Shown in pieces: positions 15,201 to 22,586 of a stretch of 23,952 nt of DNA (its first letter is position 1; each line of letters starts with the position of its first letter). The stretch lies in NCBI GenBank assembly GCA_938039795.1, contig CALHWU010000063.1, positions 1 through 23,952 of the forward strand, written 5' to 3'. A program made the position numbers and the translations under genes. Under the pieces are notes generated by a model. That model was not told where the DNA came from. It did no database searches and saw nothing but the letters and a program-made list of their open reading frames with translations. Source of the DNA: an uncultured Muribaculaceae bacterium (GTDB lineage: Bacteria > Bacteroidota > Bacteroidia > Bacteroidales > Muribaculaceae).

Positions 15201-16217
15201 ATGACAATGAAAAGACTTACCGACATAATGGCTACGGTGACCGATGCCCGTTGCGACGCTAACTTTCTCAAATCGCTGCGCCGCGCCGGCATGGACTCCG
15301 TGCGCATCAATTCGGCCCACGTCGACGGCGAGGGATTGCGGCGGATCATCCGCGCGGTGCGCAGACATGTCCCCGGCGTAGGGATACTGATGGATACCAA
15401 GGGCCCTGAAATCCGCACTACGGCGCTTGACGGCGCCCTGGAATCGGTGACGTTTGCCGAGGGCGACAAAGTGATGATCGCCGCGGGCGCTCCGACTTCC
15501 TCCGGTATCATAGGAATAGCCGTGGAGGGTGTCTGCGGGGCGCTTCGCAAGGGCGACCGCGTGGTGCTCGACGACGGCGCCATGGAGCTGTCGGTCAGCA
15601 GAGCCGACGGCGACCGCGTGGAAGCCGTGGTCACTCTCGGCGGCGAGCTGGGTTCGCGCAAGACCGTAAATCTGCCCGATACCGACCTGCCTCCGCTCCC
15701 GGCAGTGTCGGAGCGCGACCGCCGCGCCATAGAGGTGGCCGTGGAGGAGGGGATCGACATGATAGCCCACTCCTTCGTGCGCAGCGCGGCCGACGTGGAT
15801 GCGGTAAGAGCCTTGACTGCCGGCACACCCATACGGGTTTATGCCAAGATAGAGTGCCGCGACGCCCTGAAGAATTTCAACGGCATACTTGAGGCGGCCG
15901 ACGGCATACTCGTGGCGCGCGGCGACCTCGGCACGCAGATCGACGTGGCCACTATCCCCGCCGTGCAGCACAAGGCCTGCTCGCTCGCTCATGACGCGGG
16001 AAAGCCCGTGATCGTGTCGACGCAGATACTCACCTCGATGGTCGACCATCCCTACCCCACGCGCGCCGAGATGACCGACGTGGCCTTTGCCGTGCGCGAC
16101 GGCGTGGAGACCCTTCTGCTCACAGGCGAGACCGCCCAGGGTCATTTTCCCGAGGAGTGCGTCGACGCCATGAGGCGATGCATCGAGGCCTCGCAAACCT
16201 ATTTCGGGGCGCTATGA
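15201..16217 (+). CDS. Pyruvate kinase without C-terminal domain
   Basis: At 338 aa this is much shorter than the usual 470-490. The A and B domains are present: 'GILMDTKGPEIRT' (61-73), the B-domain lid to about residue 170, 'AKIECRDALKNFNGI' with Lys216 and Glu218 of the KIE motif, 'ILVARGDLG' (metal and substrate site, 236-244), 'KPVIVSTQ' and 'LLLTGETAQGHFP'. The protein stops soon after the barrel, so the allosteric C-domain is missing. The N-terminal motif is altered: the usual R-x-N-x-S-H reads R-I-N-S-A-H (35-40). The stop codon overlaps the next start as ATGA, so the short end looks native rather than a fresh truncation. ATG 15207 is an alternative start. Confidence 0.88.
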   Translation: MTMKRLTDIMATVTDARCDANFLKSLRRAGMDSVRINSAHVDGEGLRRIIRAVRRHVPGVGILMDTKGPEIRTTALDGALESVTFAEGDKVMIAAGAPTSSGIIGIAVEGVCGALRKGDRVVLDDGAMELSVSRADGDRVEAVVTLGGELGSRKTVNLPDTDLPPLPAVSERDRRAIEVAVEEGIDMIAHSFVRSAADVDAVRALTAGTPIRVYAKIECRDALKNFNGILEAADGILVARGDLGTQIDVATIPAVQHKACSLAHDAGKPVIVSTQILTSMVDHPYPTRAEMTDVAFAVRDGVETLLLTGETAQGHFPEECVDAMRRCIEASQTYFGAL

Positions 16218-16855
16218 GCGGACTTATGCTGACCGAAGAGGCTCTCGAGCAATATATTGAGGGTCATATCTCGCCCGAACCCGAGCATCTGCAGCGGCTC
16301 TACCGCCACACGTGGCTCCATCATCTCTATCCACGCATGTGTTCCGGCCATCTGCAGGGGCGCATCCTGAAGATGCTCACGGAGATGATAGCGCCGCGCC
16401 GGGTGCTTGAACTGGGCACGTTCACCGGCTACTCCGCCCTCTGCATAGCCGAGGGGCTGCCGTCGGGCGCTACGCTCGACACCGTTGAGATCGACGACGA
16501 GATGGAGGATGAGCTTCGCGAGCGGTTCGCTCCGTTTCCCGCCATCACTCTGCATATCGGCGATGCCGCCGAAGTGGTGGAGCGGCTGGGAGGGGAGTGG
16601 GATATGGTGTTTCTCGACGCCGACAAGCGCCGCTATCCCGAATTTCTCTCCCTCCTGAAACCTCGCATGTCCCCCGGCGGATATATACTGGCCGACAATA
16701 CGCTATGGTCGGGTCAGGTCATCGACAAGGATGCCGCCCGCGACCCGCAGCTGCGCGGCATCATGCAGTTCAACCAACTTGTGGCTGCCGATCCGGAGCT
16801 GGAATCGGTGATATTTCCGCTCCGCGACGGTCTGTCGCTTATAAAACGTCTCTGA
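16214..16855 (+). CDS. Class I SAM-dependent O-methyltransferase
   Basis: The 213-aa product resembles the caffeoyl-CoA/catechol O-methyltransferase family. It has the SAM-binding 'RVLELGTFTGYSALCIAEGL', the acidic 'DTVEIDDEMEDELRERF', the metal-binding 'DMVFLDADKRRYPEF' and 'GGYILADNTLWSGQV' (DN as metal ligands). Such enzymes methylate catechol-like hydroxyls in a divalent metal-dependent way, but bacterial substrates are mostly unknown. The ATG at 16214 was preferred over 16157 because it gives the four-base overlap with the pyruvate kinase stop and the usual protein length. DUF3822 begins three bases after its stop. Confidence 0.9.
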   Translation: MSGLMLTEEALEQYIEGHISPEPEHLQRLYRHTWLHHLYPRMCSGHLQGRILKMLTEMIAPRRVLELGTFTGYSALCIAEGLPSGATLDTVEIDDEMEDELRERFAPFPAITLHIGDAAEVVERLGGEWDMVFLDADKRRYPEFLSLLKPRMSPGGYILADNTLWSGQVIDKDAARDPQLRGIMQFNQLVAADPELESVIFPLRDGLSLIKRL

Positions 16856-16858
16856 ATC

Positions 16859-17662
16859 ATGCCCAACCGTCTTGAAAAGGATCTTATAGCCCAGCCGGAG
16901 CTCTGGAGCCTCGTGATGCAGCTCTCCGATACTTCGCTCACCGCGGCTCTGCTGCCGCCGGTCGACAGCGAGCAGATGATCCTCTCGCATATTCCTCTTT
17001 TGACCGAGACCGCCGGAAGCTATGCCAAAGCCGTGGAGGAAGCTGTCTACGATAATCCGCTGCTTCTGTCCGACTTCAGCCGCATCACGCTTCTGACCGC
17101 TTCCGACCGCGTGGCGCTCCTGCCTGCAGAGCTTGATCCCGAGGAAGCCGCCGATGCTTTCAGGGCCACTTTGGGTGAGGATGCCGAGGCCACGCTGACG
17201 GAGACTACTTCGCGCGGGCCGGTGGTCGCCTCGGAAGAGGATCAGCAGCTTCTCGCTTTCTTCCGCCGCACATTTTTCAATATCACGATACGTCCTACCG
17301 TCGCGGCCATGATCGAGACCTGGCAGGCCGATGGCCTCTGGGCTTCGTGTGAGGAGGGCGTTGTCCGGGTCGTCTATAATCTCGACGGCAGGCTGATGAT
17401 ATCCAACAGTTTCCGCGCGGCCGCTCCCGAGGATGCCGCATACTATGTGGCCGCCCTGAGGCGCGTATATGGCGCCGACCGGGGCACTGTCTTTCTGCGC
17501 CGTGCCGGAGCCTCGCGCGAGGCCTGCGCCGTGATGGCCGACATGCTGCGCGGCGCATCGTGCCCGGTCGAGATGGTCAACGCATCTCCCGCCATCTGTC
17601 GCCTCGGCCACGCCGCCGCCGACCTCCCCGACTATTTCCTCCCCTCCCGCCCGTCAGCCTGA
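16859..17662 (+). CDS. DUF3822 family protein
   Basis: The 267-aa product matches my memory of DUF3822, a Bacteroidota family with an actin/FtsA-like fold and unknown function, often next to rsmD. Recognisable features are the start 'LIAQPELWSLVMQLSDTSLTAALLPP', 'VALLPAELDPEEAADAFRATLG', and the later 'VYNLDGRLMISNSFRAAAPEDAAYYVAAL' with 'LRRAGASREACAVMADMLRG'. It has no signal or membrane segment, so it should be cytosolic. It begins three bases after the methyltransferase. rsmD lies downstream, but a 507-base AT-richer gap now separates them. Confidence 0.75.
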   Translation: MPNRLEKDLIAQPELWSLVMQLSDTSLTAALLPPVDSEQMILSHIPLLTETAGSYAKAVEEAVYDNPLLLSDFSRITLLTASDRVALLPAELDPEEAADAFRATLGEDAEATLTETTSRGPVVASEEDQQLLAFFRRTFFNITIRPTVAAMIETWQADGLWASCEEGVVRVVYNLDGRLMISNSFRAAAPEDAAYYVAALRRVYGADRGTVFLRRAGASREACAVMADMLRGASCPVEMVNASPAICRLGHAAADLPDYFLPSRPSA

Positions 17663-17668
17663 GTAGAG

Positions 17669-17752
17669 TAAACTCGGCGAAATTCAGAGTTTAGAATAGA
17701 GAAAACTTTGTTTGAGGGTTATCAAAATCTTTGATAACCCCCGAAAGTTCGG
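17669..17752. repeat. Three consecutive hairpins behind DUF3822
   Basis: The first stem is TAAACTC (17669-17675) with 17687-17693. The second is a perfect 11-bp stem, GGGTTATCAAA (17716-17726) with 17730-17740, and a three-base loop. The third is CCGAA (17741-17745) with TTCGG (17748-17752). None has a clear T-run after it, so simple intrinsic termination is doubtful. The second and third abut, with no base between them. Confidence 0.6.
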
Positions 17753-18169
17753 AATTTGGATGGAGTTTATCGGTTGTTCTGTTTTTTCTGAATATGCCTC
17801 CGGTTTTATAAATCTGAAAATCCGGCAGCATGTTGCAGTGAAGTCATATCGATCGCCCACAATATGATTGCAAATGACACCATGCCGTTTTCTCTTGTTG
17901 ACACGGCTGGCCCAGTTATTGTTTTGTAAGACTTTGGTTGATAGTATCGCTTCCCCGGCATATCCTATTGCGAAAAATAATTGTCATCTTGTTATTCCTT
18001 TTGGAAAGAGAGGGAAATTTGCTAATTTAGCGGTATGGATCTGAGCGGCCGGGAGAGGAGCGGCAGGCGTGAACTTCCGGCTAGTCCGGGGCGTTTGACT
18101 CCATGACAGCCAAGAGATCATATAATACAATAGATCATATAAAAAGAGAATCTTCCGAATCAATACAAA
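17753..18169. other. AT-richer intergenic stretch, no assigned gene
   Basis: This region is visibly richer in A and T than the genes beside it. On the minus strand a frame without ATG stays open for 99 codons (17684-17983), but it resembles nothing I know. An 11-bp direct repeat, AGATCATATAA, occurs at 18115-18125 and 18132-18142, just before rsmD. I see no standard TAnnTTTG promoter box in front of rsmD. Confidence 0.5.
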
Positions 18170-18703
18170 GTGAGAATCATAAGAGGTAAATACGGCCGAC
18201 GCCGGTTTGACGTGCCGACGGGCATCACAGCCCGTCCTACAACCGACTTCGCCCGCGAGAATATATTCAACGTCGTCGAGAATCTGATGGATCTTGAGGG
18301 CGTAAGGGCGCTCGACCTGTTCGCCGGAACGGGGGCCATCACTTTCGAACTTCTTTCGCGAGGAGCGGCGGAGGTGACGGCTGTGGAGCGCGCGCCGGTG
18401 CAGTGCTCCTTCATACGCCGCACGGCCGAGACCCTCGGCGCCGACAATCTCCATCTGGTGCGCGGCGACGCCCTGCGCTACATATCAGCGGCGCGTACGC
18501 CGTTTGACTTCATCTTCGCCGATCCCCCCTATGACATGCCCGACTTCGGCGAGATACCGGGCCGCGTCATCGGTTCGGCGCTCGTAAAGAAGGGAACGCT
18601 CTTCGTCATGGAGCATTCCCGCCGGTATGACTTCTCCTCGCTGCCCGGTTTCTTCGACCACCGGGCCTACGGGAGCGTCAATTTCTCGCTTTTCAGATTT
18701 TAG
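18170..18703 (+). CDS. rsmD: 16S rRNA (guanine966-N2)-methyltransferase RsmD
   Basis: The 177-aa product has the classic RsmD N-terminus, 'RIIRGKYGRRRFDVP', followed by 'RPTTDFARENIFNVVENL'. The SAM motif is 'ALDLFAGTGAITFELLSRGA' and the catalytic motif is 'FIFADPPYD'. It methylates N2 of G966 in 16S rRNA. The start codon is GTG at 18170; no in-frame ATG gives the conserved N-terminus. The sirtuin gene follows after 23 bases. Confidence 0.95.
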   Translation: MRIIRGKYGRRRFDVPTGITARPTTDFARENIFNVVENLMDLEGVRALDLFAGTGAITFELLSRGAAEVTAVERAPVQCSFIRRTAETLGADNLHLVRGDALRYISAARTPFDFIFADPPYDMPDFGEIPGRVIGSALVKKGTLFVMEHSRRYDFSSLPGFFDHRAYGSVNFSLFRF

Positions 18704-18726
18704 ACTGATAAAACAAAACATACGCT

Positions 18727-19422
18727 ATGAAAAAGATCGTCATTTCCACCGGCGCCGGCATGAGCGCCGAGAGCGGCATAAGCACGTTCCGCGACAGCGG
18801 CGGACTGTGGGAGAACTACCCGGTAATGGACGTGGCCAGCGCCGACGGATTCCGTCGCAATCCGAAGCTCGTCCACGACTTCTACAACGCCCGTCGCCGC
18901 GAACTCCTCAAGGCGAAGCCCAATGCGGGCCATATCGGCCTCGCCGAGCTTGAAAAGCATTTCGAGGTATATGTCATCACCCAGAATGTCGACGATCTTC
19001 ACGAGAGGGGCGGGAGCAGCCATGTGCTTCACCTCCATGGCGAGCTGATGGCCGTGCGCACGGTCGATGAGCCCTACCGCGTCTACCGTCTCGATCCGGA
19101 GCATATAGAGACATCGCCCGAGAGCCGCGATGCCGACGGCCGACAGCTGCGGCCACACATTGTGTTTTTCCAGGAGGCTGTGCCGATGATGGAGCCGGCG
19201 GTCGATCTTGTGCGCCAGGCCGACATATTCGTGGTCATAGGCACGAGTCTGGTGGTGTATCCCGCCGCCGGGCTGCTCGGCTACGTGCGTCCCGGCACTC
19301 CGGTCTACTATATCGATCCCAATCCGGCGCCTGTGCCCGCGTGGGTCCACGTGATCCGCAAAGGCGCCTCGGAGGGTGTGGCCGAGCTGACACGCATTCT
19401 CGAATCGCAAAATCAGGAGTAA
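18727..19422 (+). CDS. Sir2-family NAD-dependent protein deacylase, cysteine-free
   Basis: The 231-aa sirtuin removes acyl groups from lysines using NAD. Visible motifs: 'STGAGMSAESGISTFRDSGGLWE' (7-29), 'TQNVDDLHERGGS' (85-97), 'LHLHGEL' with catalytic His104, and 'IGTSLVVYPAAGLL'. Tyr53 and Arg56 in 'FYNARR' match the pair that gives E. coli CobB and SIRT5 their desuccinylase/demalonylase preference. The small domain (about 108-140), where most sirtuins carry a four-cysteine zinc site, has no Cys, and neither does the rest of the protein. The hydrolase gene starts three bases after its stop. Confidence 0.93.
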   Translation: MKKIVISTGAGMSAESGISTFRDSGGLWENYPVMDVASADGFRRNPKLVHDFYNARRRELLKAKPNAGHIGLAELEKHFEVYVITQNVDDLHERGGSSHVLHLHGELMAVRTVDEPYRVYRLDPEHIETSPESRDADGRQLRPHIVFFQEAVPMMEPAVDLVRQADIFVVIGTSLVVYPAAGLLGYVRPGTPVYYIDPNPAPVPAWVHVIRKGASEGVAELTRILESQNQE

Positions 19423-19425
19423 AAC

Positions 19426-20298
19426 ATGGCCGACGGATTTATAGAGAGCCGCATGGCCGACCATATGTCGGGCCGCGGCGGCAGGCGCGTTTCGGCGCCT
19501 GCGGGTATCCGCAAGGGGGTGGCTGCCGCGCTCAGCGCGCTGTCGCTCGCCTCGGTCACCACATTCGCCCAGGGCAGGGTCGTAGAGGTTGAGTCGCCGG
19601 CCATGCGCGTGTACGTGCCCTCAAAGCCCACGGGGCTGACGGTGCTTGCCCTTCCCGGCGGAGGCTATTCAAAGGTCGCTGCCGATCATGAGGGCTACGA
19701 CTGGGCGCCGTTCTTCAACAGTCTGGGCGTCACCTATGCCGTGCTCGACTATAAGCTTCCGGAGGGCGACATGCGCCGTCCGCTTGGCGATGTGGCCGCT
19801 GCCTACCGCGTGCTGGCAGAGAATGCCGGAGAGTGGCATGTCAATCCCGACAGCATCGGCATCATGGGCTTCTCGGCCGGGGGACATCTTGCCTCCGCCG
19901 TTGCCACCCATCCCTCAGAAGGCTGCCGCCCGGCATTCCAGATACTCTTCTACCCGGTGGTGACTCTCACGCGGGGCATCACCCACGAGGGTAGCGCCGT
20001 GCAGTTTCTCGGCAAGAACGACACGCCCGAGATGCGTGCCCGCTACTCCGCCGAGCAGCAGGTCACTCCCTCCACGCCTCCCGCATTCATAGCCCTCAGC
20101 GCCGACGATCCGGCCGTGTCGCCGCTCAATTCCATCAACTATTTCCTGGCTCTGCGCCGCGAGGGGGTCGATGCATCGATGCACATCTATCCCTCGGGCG
20201 GTCATGGCTGGGGATTCCGCCGCGACCGGATGCCGTGTCATGACGCAGTCATAGTGGAACTCGCCACCTGGCTGAGAAAATGCCTCCGGCATGATTGA
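19426..20298 (+). CDS. Secreted or membrane-anchored alpha/beta hydrolase
   Basis: The 290-aa product is an esterase-like alpha/beta hydrolase. The oxyanion-hole motif is 'LALPGGGYSKVAADHEG' (74-90) and the nucleophile elbow is 'GFSAGGH' with Ser150. The likely acid is Asp227 or Asp228 in 'ALSADDP', and His260 sits in 'YPSGGHGWG'. This resembles the acetylesterase/feruloyl-esterase-like BD-FAE group. A hydrophobic stretch at 28-48 ending 'FAQG' should export it. It is preceded by an unusually long polar segment, 'MADGFIESRMADHMSGRGGR'. ATGs at 19453 and 19465 would shorten that segment. The gene is tightly linked to the sirtuin, but a functional tie is not evident. Confidence 0.85.
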   Translation: MADGFIESRMADHMSGRGGRRVSAPAGIRKGVAAALSALSLASVTTFAQGRVVEVESPAMRVYVPSKPTGLTVLALPGGGYSKVAADHEGYDWAPFFNSLGVTYAVLDYKLPEGDMRRPLGDVAAAYRVLAENAGEWHVNPDSIGIMGFSAGGHLASAVATHPSEGCRPAFQILFYPVVTLTRGITHEGSAVQFLGKNDTPEMRARYSAEQQVTPSTPPAFIALSADDPAVSPLNSINYFLALRREGVDASMHIYPSGGHGWGFRRDRMPCHDAVIVELATWLRKCLRHD

Positions 20299-20323
20299 GT
20301 TTGTGATTAAATTATTAAATTTG
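20295..20323 (+). promoter_or_regulatory. Promoter of the second propeller lipoprotein gene
   Basis: TTG (20295-20297), an 18-base spacer and TAAATTTG (20316-20323) are present. The TTG overlaps the stop codon of the hydrolase gene. The ATG follows at 20352. Confidence 0.6.
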
Positions 20324-20351
20324 CCGCTGTAAATCATCAACTAAATCAATC

Positions 20352-21608
20352 ATGCGAAAAATTATTGCTTCTATTTCGGCAGTCGCATTGCTCTGCGGCT
20401 GTCAGGGTGTGAAGACTGCCGGTGACGGCGAGCTTCCCGTAGTGGATGTGGCCGGAGCTTTGGCTTCGCCCGTCGATCTCAAAGTGAGCGATCTTGGCTC
20501 GAAAATCTCTTACATACCGTTGGAGACCAACGACAGTTCGCTTATCGGCAACCAGTACATACTGCGGGCCGAGAACGGAGCGTTGTTTGTCGTAGGCATG
20601 GATCCATGGGGGCTGGCGGCACAGAACTGCAAGGCCTTCAGACTCTCCGACGGCGGTTTCATCGCTTCCATCGGCCATGCCGGTCAGGATCCTCAGGCCT
20701 GGTCGAGTCCGGTGCCGACGATGACCGTCGGCAATCCCGACGTGCTGTATTTTTACTCCTACGTCACCGACGGAGCAAAGGCACAGAAATATTCGCTCGA
20801 CGGGCAGTATCTCGGCGTGATACGTCCGGGAGCTTTCTCCCGCTGGGGTTCTGCTGTGACGGATACTACTGTGCTGACGGTATCATCGCTTGTCTATGAC
20901 AACTCATTCGGTATGCAGCTCATGCGCAGCGGCCTGAATTCGCCGGCCGATACGATTACTGTCTACCCCATGCCCCAGCTGCCGTCTTCGCGAACCTGGC
21001 ATAATGTGTCGATGAGTGCAGTGCATGGTGTGATGCTCAACAGTCAGACGGTCTTCATGCAGTACAGGGTGGGCGACAAAAGCACATATGAGGCTATGGG
21101 TATGAGCCGTCAGATGTGGTTCTGCGGCCGCGACGTGAGGTTCAAGCCTTCGTATGTCGACACGCTCTACACCGTCACTCCCTCGGGAATGGAAAAAGCC
21201 TACGTGTTCAATACCGGCGAGAAGGGTGTCGACTACCGCACAATGAACATTGACGGGATTCAGAAAGACAATCTGATGCTATGCGAGGTGCTTGAGACGC
21301 CTGACAAGATCGTATTCGGGGCAAGCGTCGGATGGATGAACGGCGATCATGAGCCATATATGGGATATTACGACAAATCCACAGGCAAGACGGTGGCCAC
21401 TGACGCCTCCAGGGGATTTGTCGACGACATCGAGGGCTTCATGCCGTTCAATCCGGTGCTCACCACTTCCGACGGCGACCTGATCGGCTTCCTGAAGATC
21501 GAGGATATAATCAAGTGGACCGAAGAGCATCCCGACGCCGAGCTCCCGGCGTCGCTGCAGGATATGCCCGACGATGCCAATCCTGTGATAGTGGTTGTCA
21601 GCAAGTGA
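20352..21608 (+). CDS. Six-bladed beta-propeller lipoprotein (BF3164-like), second copy
   Basis: The 418-aa product has a lipoprotein signal with lipobox LCGC (Cys17 lipidated). The body has the same start as the protein at 8944-10098 ('SDLGSKISYIPLETNDSSLIGN'), then propeller-like strands such as 'CKAFRLSDGGFIASIGHAGQDPQAW' and 'AQKYSLDGQYLGVIRPG'. It is a diverged paralogue, not a recent duplicate, because similarity is limited to short blocks. The C-terminus, 'DANPVIVVVSK', resembles 'EANPVVVTYRLK' of the other copy. It has its own promoter and terminator. Its partner or ligand is unknown. Confidence 0.83.
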   Translation: MRKIIASISAVALLCGCQGVKTAGDGELPVVDVAGALASPVDLKVSDLGSKISYIPLETNDSSLIGNQYILRAENGALFVVGMDPWGLAAQNCKAFRLSDGGFIASIGHAGQDPQAWSSPVPTMTVGNPDVLYFYSYVTDGAKAQKYSLDGQYLGVIRPGAFSRWGSAVTDTTVLTVSSLVYDNSFGMQLMRSGLNSPADTITVYPMPQLPSSRTWHNVSMSAVHGVMLNSQTVFMQYRVGDKSTYEAMGMSRQMWFCGRDVRFKPSYVDTLYTVTPSGMEKAYVFNTGEKGVDYRTMNIDGIQKDNLMLCEVLETPDKIVFGASVGWMNGDHEPYMGYYDKSTGKTVATDASRGFVDDIEGFMPFNPVLTTSDGDLIGFLKIEDIIKWTEEHPDAELPASLQDMPDDANPVIVVVSK

Positions 21609-21619
21609 CCGTATATCAG

Positions 21620-21656
21620 CAAACCCTTCCGTGAGGCCATGGAGGGGTTTGTTGTG
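21620..21656 (+). terminator. Intrinsic terminator of the propeller gene
   Basis: CAAACCCTTCC (21620-21630) pairs with GGAGGGGTTTG (21641-21651), an 11-bp stem with one G-U pair and a 10-base loop. A short T/G-rich tail (TTGTGTG) follows. It lies just left of the direct repeat that borders the toxin-antitoxin cassette. Confidence 0.65.
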
Positions 21657-21659
21657 TGA

Positions 21660-21673
21660 TGGCGGCGGCGTCA
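21660..21673 (+). repeat. Left 14-bp direct repeat flanking the TA cassette
   Basis: TGGCGGCGGCGTCA occurs here and again, base for base, at 22655-22668. The two copies bracket an AT-rich segment of about 980 bp. Confidence 0.7.
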
Positions 21674-21693
21674 TCCGATTTGCCGTGGAAGTC

Positions 21694-21777
21694 TTATATA
21701 CCGTTTTCTCCGTGTTTCCCTTTAATCTGTTTCAGTTCTATCAGTTCTTTATACCCAAAATCAGCCATTGCAATCAT
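21694..21777 (-). CDS. 27-codon ORF coupled to the HTH gene, unknown function
   Basis: A short minus-strand frame starts with ATG at 21775-21777, overlapping the HTH gene's TGA as ATGA, and ends with TAA at 21694-21696. The product begins MIAMADFGYKELIELKQ and continues with KGKHGENG. It is charged, without hydrophobic runs, and has a helix-like ELIELKQ segment. The overlap copies the junction between the two genes upstream, which favours real translation. It could be a third component of the module, or the C-terminal remains of a longer protein. No family is recognised. Confidence 0.45.
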   Translation of the reverse strand: MIAMADFGYKELIELKQIKGKHGENGI

Positions 21778-22040
21778 CTAACGGTTATTATCGGCTGGCC
21801 GAAGAATGAGGACAGCATAGTGAGAGTGGAGAGTGTGAAATTATGCTGTCCACTCAGCCACTTGGTTATTTCACACGGACGCTTACCAATAGAGCGGGCA
21901 AACTCAGCCTTTGACAACCCTTTTTGGGTCATAAGGTCATAAATTCTATTGGATACAGCCATTTCCATGTCCACCTCGTTATGGATATGTTCGGGTATAG
22001 ATGACACTATACGATTGTATTCATCAAAGGATGTCTTCAT
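21774..22040 (-). CDS. XRE-family HTH protein, probable antitoxin
   Basis: The 88-aa product has a non-conserved acidic N-terminus and then a lambda-repressor-like helix-turn-helix at about residues 32-85: 'RIYDLMTQKGLSKAEFARSIGKRP', then 'EITKWLSGQHNFTLSTLTML'. This is typical of HigA-type antitoxins that bind their own promoter. The gene overlaps the upstream toxin candidate by ATGA (22037-22040) and the downstream 27-codon ORF in the same way. Toxin-before-antitoxin order is known from higBA. It is AT-richer than its surroundings, as expected for a mobile module. Confidence 0.82.
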   Translation of the reverse strand: MKTSFDEYNRIVSSIPEHIHNEVDMEMAVSNRIYDLMTQKGLSKAEFARSIGKRPCEITKWLSGQHNFTLSTLTMLSSFFGQPIITVR

Positions 22041-22507
22041 ACATCAAATGTTTTGTCGGTTTCAATTTCATTCTCGGTAATGCTAATAGTTCCGTCCTTC
22101 ACACATTCTTTGATAAGCTTGTCAAAGTTTTGCAGGGTGACTACAAATCCGCGCAGCTCATCATCTTCATCATATGTACGCGTTTTCTTGACTCCACCAT
22201 TGCCGAGGATAAGGATGCTATCTGAAAGTCGAAGACAATACAGGCGCAACTTTGATTTTACAACCGGGAGCGCACATACACGATCACTCATCTTACCTTC
22301 CGGTCGGAAGAAACGCTCCAACGCACCAAGATCAGCGATGCTTTCAACGAACTTGGCTATACGGGCCAAATCTTCATTATAAGTAGCGTCGTCCTTGAAA
22401 CGATTATAGAAACGAAGATACTCACCCTTGTCCTCAGTAATGAACTGAATAGTGTAAAGGGTGCAGTTATGGTCTTTGTTGAGCTGTATAAGTTCTGCTT
22501 CACTCAT
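22037..22507 (-). CDS. RelE/HigB-like toxin candidate
   Basis: The 156-aa product lies directly before the HTH gene and overlaps it by four bases. The central part has the order seen in RelE-fold ribosome-dependent RNases: a helix ('IAKFVESIADLGALERFFRPEGKMSD', about 50-75), then strands with basic residues ('RVCALPVVKSKLRLYCLRLSDSILILGNGGVKKTR', 76-110). The tail is acidic. The sequence is longer than typical HigB (about 95-115 aa), with extra ends on both sides. I place it in the RelE superfamily by pattern and context, not by a specific signature. An unrelated toxin fold is possible. Confidence 0.6.
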   Translation of the reverse strand: MSEAELIQLNKDHNCTLYTIQFITEDKGEYLRFYNRFKDDATYNEDLARIAKFVESIADLGALERFFRPEGKMSDRVCALPVVKSKLRLYCLRLSDSILILGNGGVKKTRTYDEDDELRGFVVTLQNFDKLIKECVKDGTISITENEIETDKTFDV

Positions 22508-22537
22508 ATCTGTATTGTCTCCCTATCTTAACAACCG

Positions 22538-22572
22538 CAAAGTTACGAAAAATGTTTTTATTTATAAGTAAA
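22538..22572 (-). promoter_or_regulatory. TA promoter -7 box and candidate autoregulatory palindrome
   Basis: On the minus strand TAACTTTG (22538-22545) is a consensus -7 box. At the distance where TTTG is expected there is instead a near-palindrome, TTTATTTATAAGTAAA (22557-22572, one mismatched pair). The HTH protein could bind there and exclude RNA polymerase. Confidence 0.6.
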
Positions 22573-22586
22573 CAAGTTGGCGTTTT

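Noticed and set aside
17984..18454. 156-codon minus-strand frame
   Set aside because: It lies opposite rsmD and runs into the gap. Its composition is that of a shadow frame and it has no recognisable motif.
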